Positions 7,125-16,274 of a stretch of DNA of 64,000 nt are shown piece after piece. Position 1 is the stretch's first letter. Each line of letters starts with the position of its first letter. Position numbers and translations under genes: made by a program. Source of the stretch: Geomonas anaerohicana (lineage in GTDB: Bacteria > Desulfobacterota > Desulfuromonadia > Geobacterales > Geobacteraceae); the NCBI RefSeq assembly GCF_016458305.1, contig NZ_JAEMHL010000007.1:124001-188000 (forward strand), written 5' to 3'. The notes beneath the pieces were generated by a model. The model searched no databases and was not told where the DNA came from. It saw nothing but the letters and a program-made list of their open reading frames with translations.

Positions 7125-8108
7125 CTACAGGCGGACGGGTGCCCCTCGCCATTTCAGAGACTCCTTAATCGCTTCCAGTACTCGGACAACCCTTAACCCC
7201 GCGTGACCATCGTTGATAGGGGTGATGTCGTTAGATATGCAACTCAGGAAGTACTCCACTTCTTTTTTCAACGCCTCGCCTTCGGGTACCTTCGGAGCCC
7301 ACATGTCACCGCTCCGGTAAGCCATCATCATGCCGTCGTGATAGGCGCCCTTATCATATACCTTGATTTTTTCGTCATGGTCCAAATCGTTCCATACTAA
7401 CATCCTGTTCTGGCCGCCTATCAGGGTTGTGCGCACCTTTACTGGTGAAAGCCAATTTACATGCAGGTGAGCGATAACGTTGTCCGGAAAATAGAGTGTA
7501 ACGTAGGCGACATCTTCATTGGAGTTAAAGTGCGAGACGCCGGTAGCAGTGACAGTTGTAGGTGGCAATCCGATCAAATAATCCATGATCGAGATGTCGT
7601 GAGGGGCAAGGTCCCACACAACATTCACGTCTTTTTGAAACAGGCCGAGGTTGACTCTGACCGAATCGAAATAATACAAGTCCCCAAGGACCTTGTTGTC
7701 CAGGAGTTCTTTGATTTTATTGACTGCCCCAGTGAAGAGAAACGTGTGATCTACCATTATTTTAAGATGCTTTCTGTCGGCTAGCTCGATCAACTGCTCC
7801 GCTTGGGCTCCTGATGCCGTGAAAGGTTTTTCTATGAAGACATGTTTCCCGTTTTCTAGCGCCAGCTTGGCTATGTCGAAATGCGACGATACCGGAGTAA
7901 CGATAGCAACAACATCGATATCAGCTCGTTGCACTAATTGATGGTAACTCTGCACCAATTCCACATCCGGGAAATTTAGCTGTGCACGGCAAAGCGACTT
8001 CTGGTCAGCATCACAGATTGCAGTCACTTTTGCGTCAGGTGCCTGATAAAAATTCCTCGCGACATTAGGCCCCCAGTACCCGTACCCCACGATGCCCACT
8101 TTTATCAT
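7125..8108 (-). CDS. Gfo/Idh/MocA-family NAD(P)-dependent oxidoreductase
   Basis: The protein has 327 residues, the normal length. Residues 1-120 form a Rossmann fold: GIVGYGYWGPNVARNF is the dinucleotide loop, then ICDADQKSL. The Gfo/Idh motif FIEKPFT carries the conserved Glu-Lys-Pro. The C-terminal domain is the alpha/beta substrate domain with WDLAPHDISIMDYLIG, where the His resembles the catalytic one of WlbA-like sugar dehydrogenases. Members oxidise or isomerise nucleotide sugars or free sugars; the nearest style is UDP-GlcNAc(A) 3-dehydrogenases for surface polysaccharides. No other sugar genes are adjacent, so the substrate is open. It lies alone between two small paralogous genes. 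Confidence 0.9.
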   Translation of the reverse strand: MIKVGIVGYGYWGPNVARNFYQAPDAKVTAICDADQKSLCRAQLNFPDVELVQSYHQLVQRADIDVVAIVTPVSSHFDIAKLALENGKHVFIEKPFTASGAQAEQLIELADRKHLKIMVDHTFLFTGAVNKIKELLDNKVLGDLYYFDSVRVNLGLFQKDVNVVWDLAPHDISIMDYLIGLPPTTVTATGVSHFNSNEDVAYVTLYFPDNVIAHLHVNWLSPVKVRTTLIGGQNRMLVWNDLDHDEKIKVYDKGAYHDGMMMAYRSGDMWAPKVPEGEALKKEVEYFLSCISNDITPINDGHAGLRVVRVLEAIKESLKWRGAPVRL

Positions 8109-8362
8109 GATGACCTCGCTGATGTTGTTAATTTGATGTTGGCACGAACCGCAGAGAGCGAAACCAGTCTAGCCAAGGGTAAGAATTTTTAAACGGAGAG
8201 AATTTCTTGCGTGCCGGTAGGATTATTTCTGTGGTGACCCGATGTGTGTCTGCGGGCGCTGGAAAGGGAATAAGCCAAGCATGGAAGGGCATAGACACCA
8301 TCGGTGATGCTGTTCAAAAGAGGGGATTGCGGAAGACGAAACGGATTCGCTGGCGGTAAGAT

Positions 8363-8656
8363 TTAATAGCTGATGAGCTTGCTGGTAAGATCCAGCAGCA
8401 GGGCTTTGGCCTCGCTTCTGGTGATTGCAACTGGAGTCTCGTCGACAGTCACAACGATGGGATCATCGATCTTCCGCTGCGACAGTTGCCGGATGAAGCC
8501 ATGAAAGATACCGGCGAGAGGCACATCAAGTTCCTTGCTTCTTAATTCTAGTACTTGTTTTTCGTCCGCTGTTACCCGAACGGTTATGTTGATCCGGCGA
8601 ACGGATTTGCCGTTGCTGGATCCTAACGGCCTCCCTCTTTTTCGAGATTCCTTCAT
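8363..8656 (-). CDS. Ribbon-helix-helix-like small protein (paralogue 2)
   Basis: The protein has 97 residues and is paralogous to the protein at 6045-6335. It shares the GRPLGSSN start, the ITVRVTADEK strand-helix junction, KELDVPLAGIFHGFIRQLSQRKI and the tail TRSEAKALLLDL. The start is uncertain: ATGs at 8680, 8659 and 8656 are all in frame. AAAGGA lies four and seven bases before the last two, and alignment with the paralogue favours 8656. As with paralogue 1, a DNA-binding regulator is the likely role. Confidence 0.7.
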   Translation of the reverse strand: MKESRKRGRPLGSSNGKSVRRINITVRVTADEKQVLELRSKELDVPLAGIFHGFIRQLSQRKIDDPIVVTVDETPVAITRSEAKALLLDLTSKLISY

Positions 8657-9009
8657 CATGTAGTCCTTTTGCATGTTCATCGGACCTAATCCCCTGGCAC
8701 TGGGCAGTCGGCAATCAGAAGAATCATTGCAACCCAGTCTATCGCAAGATCGGTTTTGCTGAATGAAGTGAGTTTCTCAATCAGGCAGGATTTTCTCTGA
8801 GAGCTGTCAGGTCATCACCTTCAGCACCATCTTCTGGTTGTCGTCACATTTCCCAAGGTAGACCACCGTCGGCCTTACGCTGGTGAGGAATGGGCAGTCA
8901 ACGGCTTGGAAATCCACCGGCTGGTGTTACCCTCCTACTGGTTCCGCCGGCTGAACCTTCGCGGCAACTGGTGAGGTGCCCAAATGGGATATACACAAAG
9001 AGGTGTGAC
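8657..9009. other. No gene supported
   Basis: This interval lies between the divergent small regulator and the next rightward gene. Two similar blocks, CACCGGCTGGTG near 8919 and GCCGGCTGAACC near 8947, lie in it. Otherwise nothing is recognised. Confidence 0.4.
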
Positions 9010-9417
9010 ATGAGGGAAAAGATTTGTGTGGTCTGTCTTAGAGCGTTTACCACTCCGGCAGCGCCGGTGATGGTATACGAGCTAAACGACTGGGGCGACG
9101 CTTCTCCCACCGCTCACGGTTTACTGCCCGGTCCAGAGCACCCTCCGACGCATCAAGCCAATCTTGGACTCTGCCTGGAACATGAGGAGTATTTCAAAGA
9201 GGGGCTGGTCGCCGTGATCGAGATAGAAACGCTTAAAACCCAGGAAGAGTACAACGCGATGGCGTCTCGTGCCGAGGGGAGGACAGGCAATATGCTGTAC
9301 CTGCCGAAGGAGGTTGTTCTAAGGTTGGCACTCTTCCCGCCCAACAATGCGGTGGTCTTTTGTGAGCGGGAACCGTTCGATCGACTCAAGGAGGCAACAA
9401 AAGACGTATGGTCGTAG
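9010..9417 (+). CDS. Unknown protein with N-terminal CxxC
   Basis: The protein has 135 residues. It starts MREKICVVCLRAF, a single CxxC knuckle, and later has LCLEHEEYF; the four residues Cys, Cys, Cys and His could bind a metal. The rest is mixed alpha/beta without signal peptide or membrane helix. The ATG at 9010 follows GAGGTG; the frame is open further upstream, but that extension has no ribosome binding site. It stands alone. I do not recognise the family and assign no function. Confidence 0.6.
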   Translation: MREKICVVCLRAFTTPAAPVMVYELNDWGDASPTAHGLLPGPEHPPTHQANLGLCLEHEEYFKEGLVAVIEIETLKTQEEYNAMASRAEGRTGNMLYLPKEVVLRLALFPPNNAVVFCEREPFDRLKEATKDVWS

Positions 9418-9770
9418 GCCAGAAGCTGATTAACAAGGACCTGGAAGGAGTACCCGCCGGACAAGAGATTCACGTCCAATTGTAGTGGTTTCTTCATCTT
9501 GTCCAAATGCTCAGGCGGCTACGGATTCTCCTGCCGATAAATGTTCCTTATTCAACCTTCTTACCAACTCCTGAATCTGACATCGGCCAACAGTCCCCGC
9601 TAATGGACCCACAGTCGATGACCGAAGCCCCGCCTCCCGCGCCATTTCCTGGTCCCCAACTTGTAGGGACCAACATTGACACCATTATGGACTGAGATAA
9701 ATTTATGGGCGTTTCCCGGCCGGGGATGATGAGGATTCAGCCGCACATCACAACTAAAGGGGAGATTACT
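9418..9770. other. Leader region of the PEP-CTERM gene; no gene supported
   Basis: Short open frames occur but none has a convincing ribosome binding site. The last 15 bases hold AAAGGGGAG, which sets the start of the next gene. Confidence 0.4.
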
Positions 9771-10439
9771 ATGAAACAACAACTTTCCTGTGTCGTGGCT
9801 GCAATGGCGTTGCTGGCTACAGTAGACGCAGGGGCAACAACTCTTAACTACTACCTCGACCAAAATAACTCCACCCTCACCGGTGGACCGTGGGCGACTG
9901 TTACTTTGTCGGATGATGCTGACGACGGCAGAGTTCATTTCACGGTCGACCTGCTAAAGGCGGGGTACGACTCGGTCGGTCCTAACTTTGGCCTACAGGA
10001 TTTCTACTTCAACGAGAACACTGGCGATCCCAATTTTGCAAAGGATTTCATCGTACAGTTTTCCTCACCAACCACTTGGACCAATCAGTACTCTCCCACC
10101 AGCGATTTAGGGGGAGTGGGGCCCTACGGCAAGTTTGAACTTAGCGACGATGGAACAGGAAACGACAGGACAACGCATCTCGACTTTTATCTGAGGTCGT
10201 TGGCGGGTGCCTTGTCTGCAGAAGAATTTGCCGTGACGTCTCCCAGCACAACCTACATGTTTGCTGGTCACATTGGAGGTTTTTCAGATGTCGGGAGCGA
10301 CGGCTTGACGTATGACAGCGCTCAGTTCGCATCATCAGGGATGCCTGTCGCTCCTATACCTGAGCCGGGCACCATGACGTTGCTTGGCGCTGGCTTCTTT
10401 GCTTTGGCAGTTCGTTCCAAGCGTCGCAAACCTGCATAA
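9771..10439 (+). CDS. PEP-CTERM sorting-domain protein
   Basis: The protein has 222 residues. Residues 1-24 form a signal peptide (MKQQLSCVVAAMALLATVDAG). The middle is Asp/Gly/Thr-rich and beta-like, as in secreted extracellular proteins. The C-terminus is a full PEP-CTERM signal: PIPEPGTMTLLGAGFFALA is a PEP motif and hydrophobic segment, ended by the basic tail SKRRK. Such proteins are cut and released or anchored by an exosortase (EpsH/XrtA) and usually go with exopolysaccharide or biofilm matrix. No exosortase is in the window. The ATG at 9771 is chosen for its AAAGGGGAG ribosome binding site. Confidence 0.9.
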   Translation: MKQQLSCVVAAMALLATVDAGATTLNYYLDQNNSTLTGGPWATVTLSDDADDGRVHFTVDLLKAGYDSVGPNFGLQDFYFNENTGDPNFAKDFIVQFSSPTTWTNQYSPTSDLGGVGPYGKFELSDDGTGNDRTTHLDFYLRSLAGALSAEEFAVTSPSTTYMFAGHIGGFSDVGSDGLTYDSAQFASSGMPVAPIPEPGTMTLLGAGFFALAVRSKRRKPA

Positions 10440-10568
10440 AGCGCAAGAAGAACTGCGACCAACGACGTACAGGGGCTGGTGAACGGCAAAGTTAGCATCG
10501 AGTTACAACTTTGGGGTGAGAATCGGCGTGTAAGCACCTGTTAGTGCGTTTTTCTCGAGCTTTGCAAA

Positions 10569-10604
10569 GATATGGGCTTAGCCGACTTTGGCTAAGCCCA
10601 TATC
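10569..10604. terminator. Perfect 15-bp hairpin after the PEP-CTERM gene
   Basis: GATATGGGCTTAGCC, six bases (GACTTT), then its exact complement. No T-run follows, so it may act as a transcript-stabilising or rho-linked hairpin rather than a classical terminator. Confidence 0.6.
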
Positions 10605-10709
10605 CTATGCTACGACTGGTAAGGCGTATGGGCACCTTTGAATCAGGCGCCCGAAGGCCTCTCAGTTGCTTCATTAGCGGTGGCTGACTTCCCGCCGCGG
10701 GTGGAAGCT

Positions 10710-12590
10710 ATGAACCCGTTACTCAAAATGCCGATTCGAATGCAACTCCTTGTTATTGTGGCCATTGTGGCTGTACCAGCAGCCGGCATCATCATCTATT
10801 CCGGGGAGCAAAACAGAAAGCAGGCCATAGAACATGCCCGGGCAGAGACGCAAACCGTGGTTGGGTTGGTGGCGTCGGAGCAAAGACTCATGCTTGCATC
10901 CGCCCAGCAGCTCCTGATTACCTTGGCCCAGTTGCCTGAGATCAACGAAAAAGAGGCGGCCAATACCACGTTTTTCCTGAGGCGCATTCTCAGGCTACAT
11001 CCCACCATCGGCAACATTTTCGTCGCTGACCGCGCAGGCTTCATCTGGGCCTCCGCTGCTCCCTTCGAGAAAAAAATCAACGTAGCCGATCGACGCTACT
11101 TCAAAAACGCCATCGCTACCGGGCGGCTCTCTTCAGGCGAATACCAAATCGGCAGAATCTCCCATAAACCCAGTCTCAATTTCGGGTACCCATACTGGGA
11201 CAGTCGAGGGAGATTGACAGGTGTTATCTGCGTTTCTCTTGACATGCAGCGTTACAAGGATCTGTTGGAGCAATTCCGCCCGCCCGGGCGGACCCAAATG
11301 GTGCTCATAGATCACGATGGCATGGTGCTGTTCGGCGTACCCCAGCGTGGGCCACAGACGGGAAAAGCATTTGACCAAAGACTATTCAGGTGGATGCAGC
11401 TGGGGCCAGATACTGCTACATCGATTGCCTCCGGCCTTGCAGGAGACTCTCCAGGAGAAAAGCGATACATAAGTTATCAGAAGTTGCGGCTACAGGGTGA
11501 GCCAACTCCCTACATGTATGTGTGGGTCGGTATTCCGGTCGAGTCTGCCCTGTCGGCTGCCACGTCGCGGCTGGTAAAGAACATGTCGCTGCTTGGGCTG
11601 GTTCTTATCTCCGCACTCTTGCTGGCATTGTTTATCGGCAAGTATTCCATCTCTGACAGGATCACCGTTTTGGAAAGGGCCTCCTTAGACGTGGCGAACG
11701 GCGAGCTTGGTATGAGAGTGTCAGATGCCGTCAGGGGAGGTGAGCTCGGAAGATTGGCTGGGACCTTCGATGCCATGACAAGAGAGCTGTTGTCGAGGGA
11801 GCAAATACTTGGTGAAAAACAAAGGCTGCTGGAAGACCTTAACGCTAACCTTGAGCTACGCGTCACTGAGGCAGTCGCCGAATTACGGAACAAGGATCAG
11901 ATGCTGATACAGCAGGGACGTCAGGCGGCAATGGGAGAGGTTGTGGGAAATATCGCTCATCAATGGCGTCAACCGCTTAACATGCTGGGGCTGATCATCC
12001 AGGAAATGGGCATGCTCTACGACCATAAGCTTTTGAGCAAGGAAAGCATTTACGCCAGTACCCAAAAAGCGATGGCAGTGATCAATTCAATGTCCAAAAC
12101 GATAGACGATTTCGGTTCATACTTCAAACCCGATCACACCAAGAAGGTTTTCAACGTTAGTACTGCTTTGTCAAAGACTTTATCCCTCGTTTTGCCAATG
12201 ATGAACAATCAGCACATCGAGGTAAAGATATCAAAAATTGAGCCTGTTGAAGTTTATGGATTTGAAAGTGAGTATGCGCAGGTTCTTCTAGCTATCATTA
12301 CGAATTGTAAAGATGCTTTTGAAGCTATCGGACTGGAAAGACAGCGCATTATTGACATAACCGTCAGCAGGATCGACAAGAGGTCTTTGGTAACAGTTGC
12401 CGACAACGCAGGGGGAATCAACCCGGGAATAATCGACAAAATATTCGACCCCTATTTCACCACCAAGGGGCCCGATAAGGGCACCGGGATAGGGCTGTAT
12501 ATGGCAAAGACTATAATAGAGCAACACATGGGTGGACGACTTACGGTGCGGAACCTTAAAGATGGCGCTCAATTCAGGATAGAGGTTTGA
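10710..12590 (+). CDS. Cache-HAMP sensor histidine kinase (orphan)
   Basis: The protein has 626 residues. A first membrane helix (MQLLVIVAIVAVPAAGIIIY) is followed by a periplasmic double-Cache-like sensor (residues about 40-300, with DRRYFKNAI and GYPYWDSRGRLTGVI). A second helix (LLGLVLISALLLALFIG), a HAMP segment, a coiled coil and a dimerisation helix with the phospho-acceptor in NIAHQWRQPLNML follow. The ATPase domain has an N-box NCKDAF, DNAGGI, and a FTTKGPDKGTGIGLYMAKTI G-box. It should sense a small extracellular ligand. No response regulator is adjacent. The ATG at 10710 precedes the first helix by few residues; an ATG at 10638 would add an unsupported extension. Confidence 0.9.
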   Translation: MNPLLKMPIRMQLLVIVAIVAVPAAGIIIYSGEQNRKQAIEHARAETQTVVGLVASEQRLMLASAQQLLITLAQLPEINEKEAANTTFFLRRILRLHPTIGNIFVADRAGFIWASAAPFEKKINVADRRYFKNAIATGRLSSGEYQIGRISHKPSLNFGYPYWDSRGRLTGVICVSLDMQRYKDLLEQFRPPGRTQMVLIDHDGMVLFGVPQRGPQTGKAFDQRLFRWMQLGPDTATSIASGLAGDSPGEKRYISYQKLRLQGEPTPYMYVWVGIPVESALSAATSRLVKNMSLLGLVLISALLLALFIGKYSISDRITVLERASLDVANGELGMRVSDAVRGGELGRLAGTFDAMTRELLSREQILGEKQRLLEDLNANLELRVTEAVAELRNKDQMLIQQGRQAAMGEVVGNIAHQWRQPLNMLGLIIQEMGMLYDHKLLSKESIYASTQKAMAVINSMSKTIDDFGSYFKPDHTKKVFNVSTALSKTLSLVLPMMNNQHIEVKISKIEPVEVYGFESEYAQVLLAIITNCKDAFEAIGLERQRIIDITVSRIDKRSLVTVADNAGGINPGIIDKIFDPYFTTKGPDKGTGIGLYMAKTIIEQHMGGRLTVRNLKDGAQFRIEV

Positions 12591-12652
12591 ACCCCGATCA
12601 TAAAACAACCGAGGCAACCGAGGATGCTTGAGTCCCAGGCTGCCAGTCGCAA

Positions 12653-13705
12653 CTATGTAAAAAGCGCCTCATAACTCCTGTCTTTGATTTCTGCTGTGTT
12701 GCACCCGCACTCTTTCCGTAGGGGATTTTTCTGAAATAGGCACTTCGCACCGGTACCTTCGGGGCCCATACACTGGTGCTCCCCTACGCTTTGGGTCCAG
12801 AAACACGCAACTTCTCGTGGCAACGCGTGCCAGTATTCCCCTTGGTATTCGCTCTTCAGATGGGTCAGCAGTTCCCGGTACAGGACTGGGTGATACTCCT
12901 CGAAGTTGGGAGGGGCATCAAAGCTCATGTAGTCCGGGTGAGTAATGAGCAGCACCATCCCTCCATGCTCCGCGATCCAGCGCAACTTTTCCTTCCAGAT
13001 CGAGGTGTCCTTCTCGCGGAAGATGACAAACAGGGTGAAATCCTGCGGCAAGGTGTAGGGCAACTCGACGTACTCCCTGCCGGCAACGGTGGTCTGGTGA
13101 ACCGGGAAAATAGTCCCCAGCGGGTCCGGCTGGGGCTCGAATGGGTCGGAGTCGAAGGACGATGCTTCGTAGCAGATGTTCAGCGCGTGCAGCCACTCAT
13201 AGTTATGATACACGCAGGGAGATCGAAAACCCACCGCTCCCCACTCCTTGAGGTAGCCGTTGATCTTGACGGCATGCCTGGCAAAGGTCTCTGCAGATTC
13301 ATACAACTTTCTGTTATGCTCCAGTCCGTGCACCCCCACCTCGAAGCCCCCCTGGACTAGCTTGTGACGCAGATCTTCGGGAACATGGTACTCCTCCGCT
13401 ACAAAGTTGAAGCAGGAGCGGAATCCTAACTCTAGTTCCAGCTCCATCAGTTGCTCGCATCTCTCCACCCCTCGCGCGGTATCCACATCATGGGTAAGTA
13501 CAACGGCGAACTTTTTCCCGTGGGGCCACCCCTTGAAACCAGGCGGCGGTTGGCCGGCTGCAGGATCTATGGGCCAGGTGCTGCGGTACTTTGCCCTTTT
13601 CAGTCTTGCCACAACGCCACGGATAACTAGCTGAGCCCTACGTGGGATAAATGGTTTCAGGTGATAGTAGGTGCGGGCAAGCTTTTCGTGTAATCGGGAT
13701 GGCAT
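12653..13705 (-). CDS. Polysaccharide deacetylase (NodB/CE4-like) family protein
   Basis: The protein has 350 residues and no signal peptide. The NodB homology region has motif 1 VVLTHDVDTARG (the catalytic Asp and metal Asp are both seen) and motif 2 FEVGVHGLEHNRKL with two His residues for metal. GFRSPCVYHN resembles motif 3, and LLITHPDYMSF the late His motif. Cytoplasmic members are often in surface polysaccharide or antibiotic-sugar gene sets. The C-terminus has four Cys residues in a short stretch (CLFQKNPLRKECGCN), which is unusual. It converges on the histidine kinase gene; no sugar transferases are next to it. Confidence 0.8.
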   Translation of the reverse strand: MPSRLHEKLARTYYHLKPFIPRRAQLVIRGVVARLKRAKYRSTWPIDPAAGQPPPGFKGWPHGKKFAVVLTHDVDTARGVERCEQLMELELELGFRSCFNFVAEEYHVPEDLRHKLVQGGFEVGVHGLEHNRKLYESAETFARHAVKINGYLKEWGAVGFRSPCVYHNYEWLHALNICYEASSFDSDPFEPQPDPLGTIFPVHQTTVAGREYVELPYTLPQDFTLFVIFREKDTSIWKEKLRWIAEHGGMVLLITHPDYMSFDAPPNFEEYHPVLYRELLTHLKSEYQGEYWHALPREVACFWTQSVGEHQCMGPEGTGAKCLFQKNPLRKECGCNTAEIKDRSYEALFT

Positions 13706-14151
13706 GACGGTACCTCCGTCAGTTGGATTGCTGAAAATTAGAGGCTACTATAGCTGACTGTTTAGTGCATGCAACAACCCATTGGCAGCCTCAGATACAG
13801 CAGTAACTAAAGGGGCCTTTACCTGCAATCGGATACCGAAGCCGGAGCACCATTGCCAGTAGTCAATGGAGCCGCCTTGTCAGGGAAAGTCTTGGTTTGG
13901 CGCAACGCAGCAAACGCAGCTCGCACAGTTTTATAGTTGAAAGGCCGCAGGGTTATGCGAGCTACAACGTTAATATCATCATATGTAGCGATCAGGGCGC
14001 GGCGCGGCCGACCGTTGCAAAATTCTGTTTTGGTTTTAAATTGAGAATTAGAAAATGTTAACTAATTGTCGTGGCAGGTTTCACTATTCGCCCACGTTTG
14101 CTTCACATGATTCCCAGTCAGAGGACTAGGGGCGTTCAGGAGGGGAAAGAA
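13706..14151. other. Intergenic, 446 bp, no gene supported
   Basis: This is the divergent promoter region between the deacetylase and the small lipoprotein. It contains the GC-rich run GGGCGCGGCGCGGCCG near 13994-14009 and an AT-rich block (14030-14060) that could hold a promoter for the rightward gene. No hairpin with a T-run was seen. Confidence 0.4.
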
Positions 14152-14349
14152 ATGAATATTCTTACTATCGTCCTGTTTGCGTTGTTGTCTGCGCTGTCGT
14201 TTACCGTTCAAGGTTGCGACAGGAACTCAAATACCGAAAGGTTTAATCCCGCCCCGGCGTCAGATCGAATAGCCACTTCTGCAAGCCCTTCCTTTAGCAG
14301 TACCTCAAACATTGCAAGCAATACAGCATATGCAGCCTCGCCTAGATGA
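14152..14349 (+). CDS. Small putative lipoprotein
   Basis: The protein has 65 residues: a hydrophobic N-terminus ending LSALSFTVQGC, a lipobox-like site with Cys at about residue 22, then a Ser/Asn/Thr/Ala-rich low-complexity tail. An AGGAGGGGAAAGAA ribosome binding site lies directly before the ATG at 14152. It is the last gene before the Tad locus on the same strand and could be a small accessory lipoprotein of it, but nothing more than position supports this. Confidence 0.6.
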   Translation: MNILTIVLFALLSALSFTVQGCDRNSNTERFNPAPASDRIATSASPSFSSTSNIASNTAYAASPR

Positions 14350-14517
14350 ACAGGAAAAGCAGTAACTGGAACTTAACACTGCACTGTCAATACCTCATCT
14401 GCTTTCTTAGCGGTTTGTTTTGAGCCTACAAGTGACAGGTTTGCTTCTGGGAACGGCATGGGGTCGTTTCGTGGAGCTTCGACCACCACAACAAACAGTT
14501 AAAAAGGAGAATGGAAC

Positions 14518-14712
14518 ATGGAAAAACTTACCAAGATGTATGTCCAGATGCAGACGAAGTTGCAGGATCAGAAAGGGGCAACCATGGTGGAATACGGACT
14601 CATGGTGGCGCTCATCGCAGTGGTAGCCATGGTCGCCGTGGGGACACTGGGGGGAGAGGTTAGAGACGCGTTCACTGACGTTACAAATAAAATCAAAACG
14701 CCAGGGGTATAG
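14518..14712 (+). CDS. flp: Flp/Fap-type pilin subunit
   Basis: The protein has 64 residues. The prepilin signature is KGATMVEYGLMVALIAVVAMVAV: processing would follow the Gly so that the mature chain starts with a hydrophobic helix carrying the Glu-Tyr pair diagnostic of Flp pilins. The leader is long and basic, as usual for class IVc pilins. AAAAAGGAG lies ahead of the ATG. It is the structural subunit of the Tad pilus assembled by the downstream genes, and would be cleaved by a prepilin peptidase that is not encoded in this window. Confidence 0.93.
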   Translation: MEKLTKMYVQMQTKLQDQKGATMVEYGLMVALIAVVAMVAVGTLGGEVRDAFTDVTNKIKTPGV

Positions 14713-14869
14713 CAACCACCACCCCGCACTTTTGCTACAACAGTCGAAGCATTTATACACGCACATCACAATACAGCGCGGTGTACTAACGGCTACTTTG
14801 ACCGGCCCTGTGGGGGAGGACAGGCGGCTTCCGTCTCTCCTCCCCCTCATAAATCTTTCGAGGCATCTC

Positions 14870-15268
14870 ATGGTTCAACTACGTAACCAAAAAGGGCAGG
14901 CACTTGTGGAACTGGCCATCTTACTGCCGTTGTTGCTCCTCATAGTGTTCGGCATAACCGAGTTCGGCAGAGCCATGTACATCAAGAATTCCTTGACCAA
15001 CGCTGCGCGCGAAGGAGCTCGAAGAGCCTCCGTAAGCCCGAATGACCCCACTGCGGAACCGACACTGGCGGACCTGCGGAGTCATGTCGCCGAGGCATGT
15101 CCTTTCCCCATCAACACGGCGGCGGTCACCATAGAATCGACATCAACGCCCCCCCAGCACGGGGCGAGCACCATAACGGTAACAGTTCCTTATGACTTCA
15201 CATCCGCCGTTAACCTCATTGACTTGAACTTCACCTTGAGGGGGCAGGCCTCGATGTTCTACGAGTAG
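14870..15268 (+). CDS. tadE: TadE-like pseudopilin
   Basis: The protein has 132 residues. The N-terminus RNQKGQALVELAILLPLLLLIVFGITEFGRAM is a TadE-type pilin-like helix with the conserved Gly, Glu and EFGRA; then SLTNAAREGARRAS as in the family. The C-terminal part is a small beta-rich domain ending in a hydrophobic Phe/Tyr segment. TadE-like minor pilins are needed for Tad pilus assembly and are processed by the prepilin peptidase. The ATG at 14870 follows GAGG by seven bases; the longer upstream frame lacks this. Confidence 0.88.
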   Translation: MVQLRNQKGQALVELAILLPLLLLIVFGITEFGRAMYIKNSLTNAAREGARRASVSPNDPTAEPTLADLRSHVAEACPFPINTAAVTIESTSTPPQHGASTITVTVPYDFTSAVNLIDLNFTLRGQASMFYE

Positions 15269-15295
15269 TCGAGCCACCATGCGCCAGGAGGAATC

Positions 15296-16177
15296 ATGTC
15301 CAGACCAACTCCCATGACCACCATAGCGGTCGTTGCCCTTTTCCTAGGAGGAATGGCAACCCTGCTCGCAAACCACTATCTCAAGAAACAAGCGGCCAAG
15401 CCATTTCAAGGGGTCCCCATAGTATCCGCGTCGGTGGATCTGCCGCTGGGAACCAAACTGAATGGGACCCAGGTGAAAATGGTGACCTGGCCCAAGGATG
15501 CCGTCCCTGCCGGTGGCTTTACCGACCCGACGCCACTGGTCGGCCGGGTTCTGATCCGGCCCGTCAGCACCGGCGACATCATAACGGAATCGAAGCTGAT
15601 GCCGCAAAAACACTCAGGCGGCATCATGACCTACATAGTGCCGCAGGGGCATCGCGCGGTAACGGTATCGGTGAACGAGGTGGCCGGGGTGGCTGGCTTC
15701 ATAACGCCTAACAGCCGGGTCGACGTTCTGCTGACCATTCCACGCCCCGGAAGCACCAACGACAAGGACAACATAAGCAAGATCATTCTGCAAAACGTCC
15801 CCGTCCTGGCCACCGGACAGGTCACTGAGCAAAAGGAGGGGGGCAAACCCGGGGTGGTGCCGACGGTAACGCTGGACGTGACACCCGAGGAGGCTGAGAA
15901 GTTGGTCGTGGGCACCAAGAAGGGGTCGCTCCAGTTGCTGTTGAGGAACGTCATCGATGTCGCATCGATAGATACCAAAGGGGCCACAGTATCCAAGGCC
16001 CTAGGAACAGCGGATATGCAGCAGCGTACCGTCGTTGTGCGCACACCTGCCCAGCCCAAAAAGCCGGCTGTCAGGCCGGCCGTGGCGGCGCCCCTGCCCC
16101 CTCCTGCGCCGGTGAAATATCAGATGGAAGTTTTCAGGGGGGGGGCGAAGTCCCTGCGGGAGTTTACGCCGGACTAG
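15296..16177 (+). CDS. cpaB: Flp pilus assembly protein CpaB/RcpC
   Basis: The protein has 293 residues. An N-terminal membrane helix is followed by a SAF domain (IVSASVDLPLGTKLNGTQVK ... GRVLIRPVSTGDIITESKL) and the RcpC/CpaB domain (GHRAVTVSVNEVAGVAGFITPNSRVDVLLT, then VTLDVTPEEAEKLVVG). The protein sits in the periplasm and helps secretin function or gating. The C-terminal 45 residues are Pro/Ala-rich and contain a 9-G homopolymer at 16137-16145. AGGAGGAATC lies before the ATG. Confidence 0.92.
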   Translation: MSRPTPMTTIAVVALFLGGMATLLANHYLKKQAAKPFQGVPIVSASVDLPLGTKLNGTQVKMVTWPKDAVPAGGFTDPTPLVGRVLIRPVSTGDIITESKLMPQKHSGGIMTYIVPQGHRAVTVSVNEVAGVAGFITPNSRVDVLLTIPRPGSTNDKDNISKIILQNVPVLATGQVTEQKEGGKPGVVPTVTLDVTPEEAEKLVVGTKKGSLQLLLRNVIDVASIDTKGATVSKALGTADMQQRTVVVRTPAQPKKPAVRPAVAAPLPPPAPVKYQMEVFRGGAKSLREFTPD

Positions 16178-16274
16178 GGGGAAGGTTACCGGGTCAGGCA
16201 TGCCTCAAGTTCGGTCGGGAACCGGTCGGGTTGGCTGCTGGCACTTAACACTATTTTCATATCGAGGTGACTTG

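Noticed and set aside
8130-8160. TGGCACGAACCGCAG as a sigma-54 promoter
   Set aside because: The TTGC box is lacking at the correct spacing.
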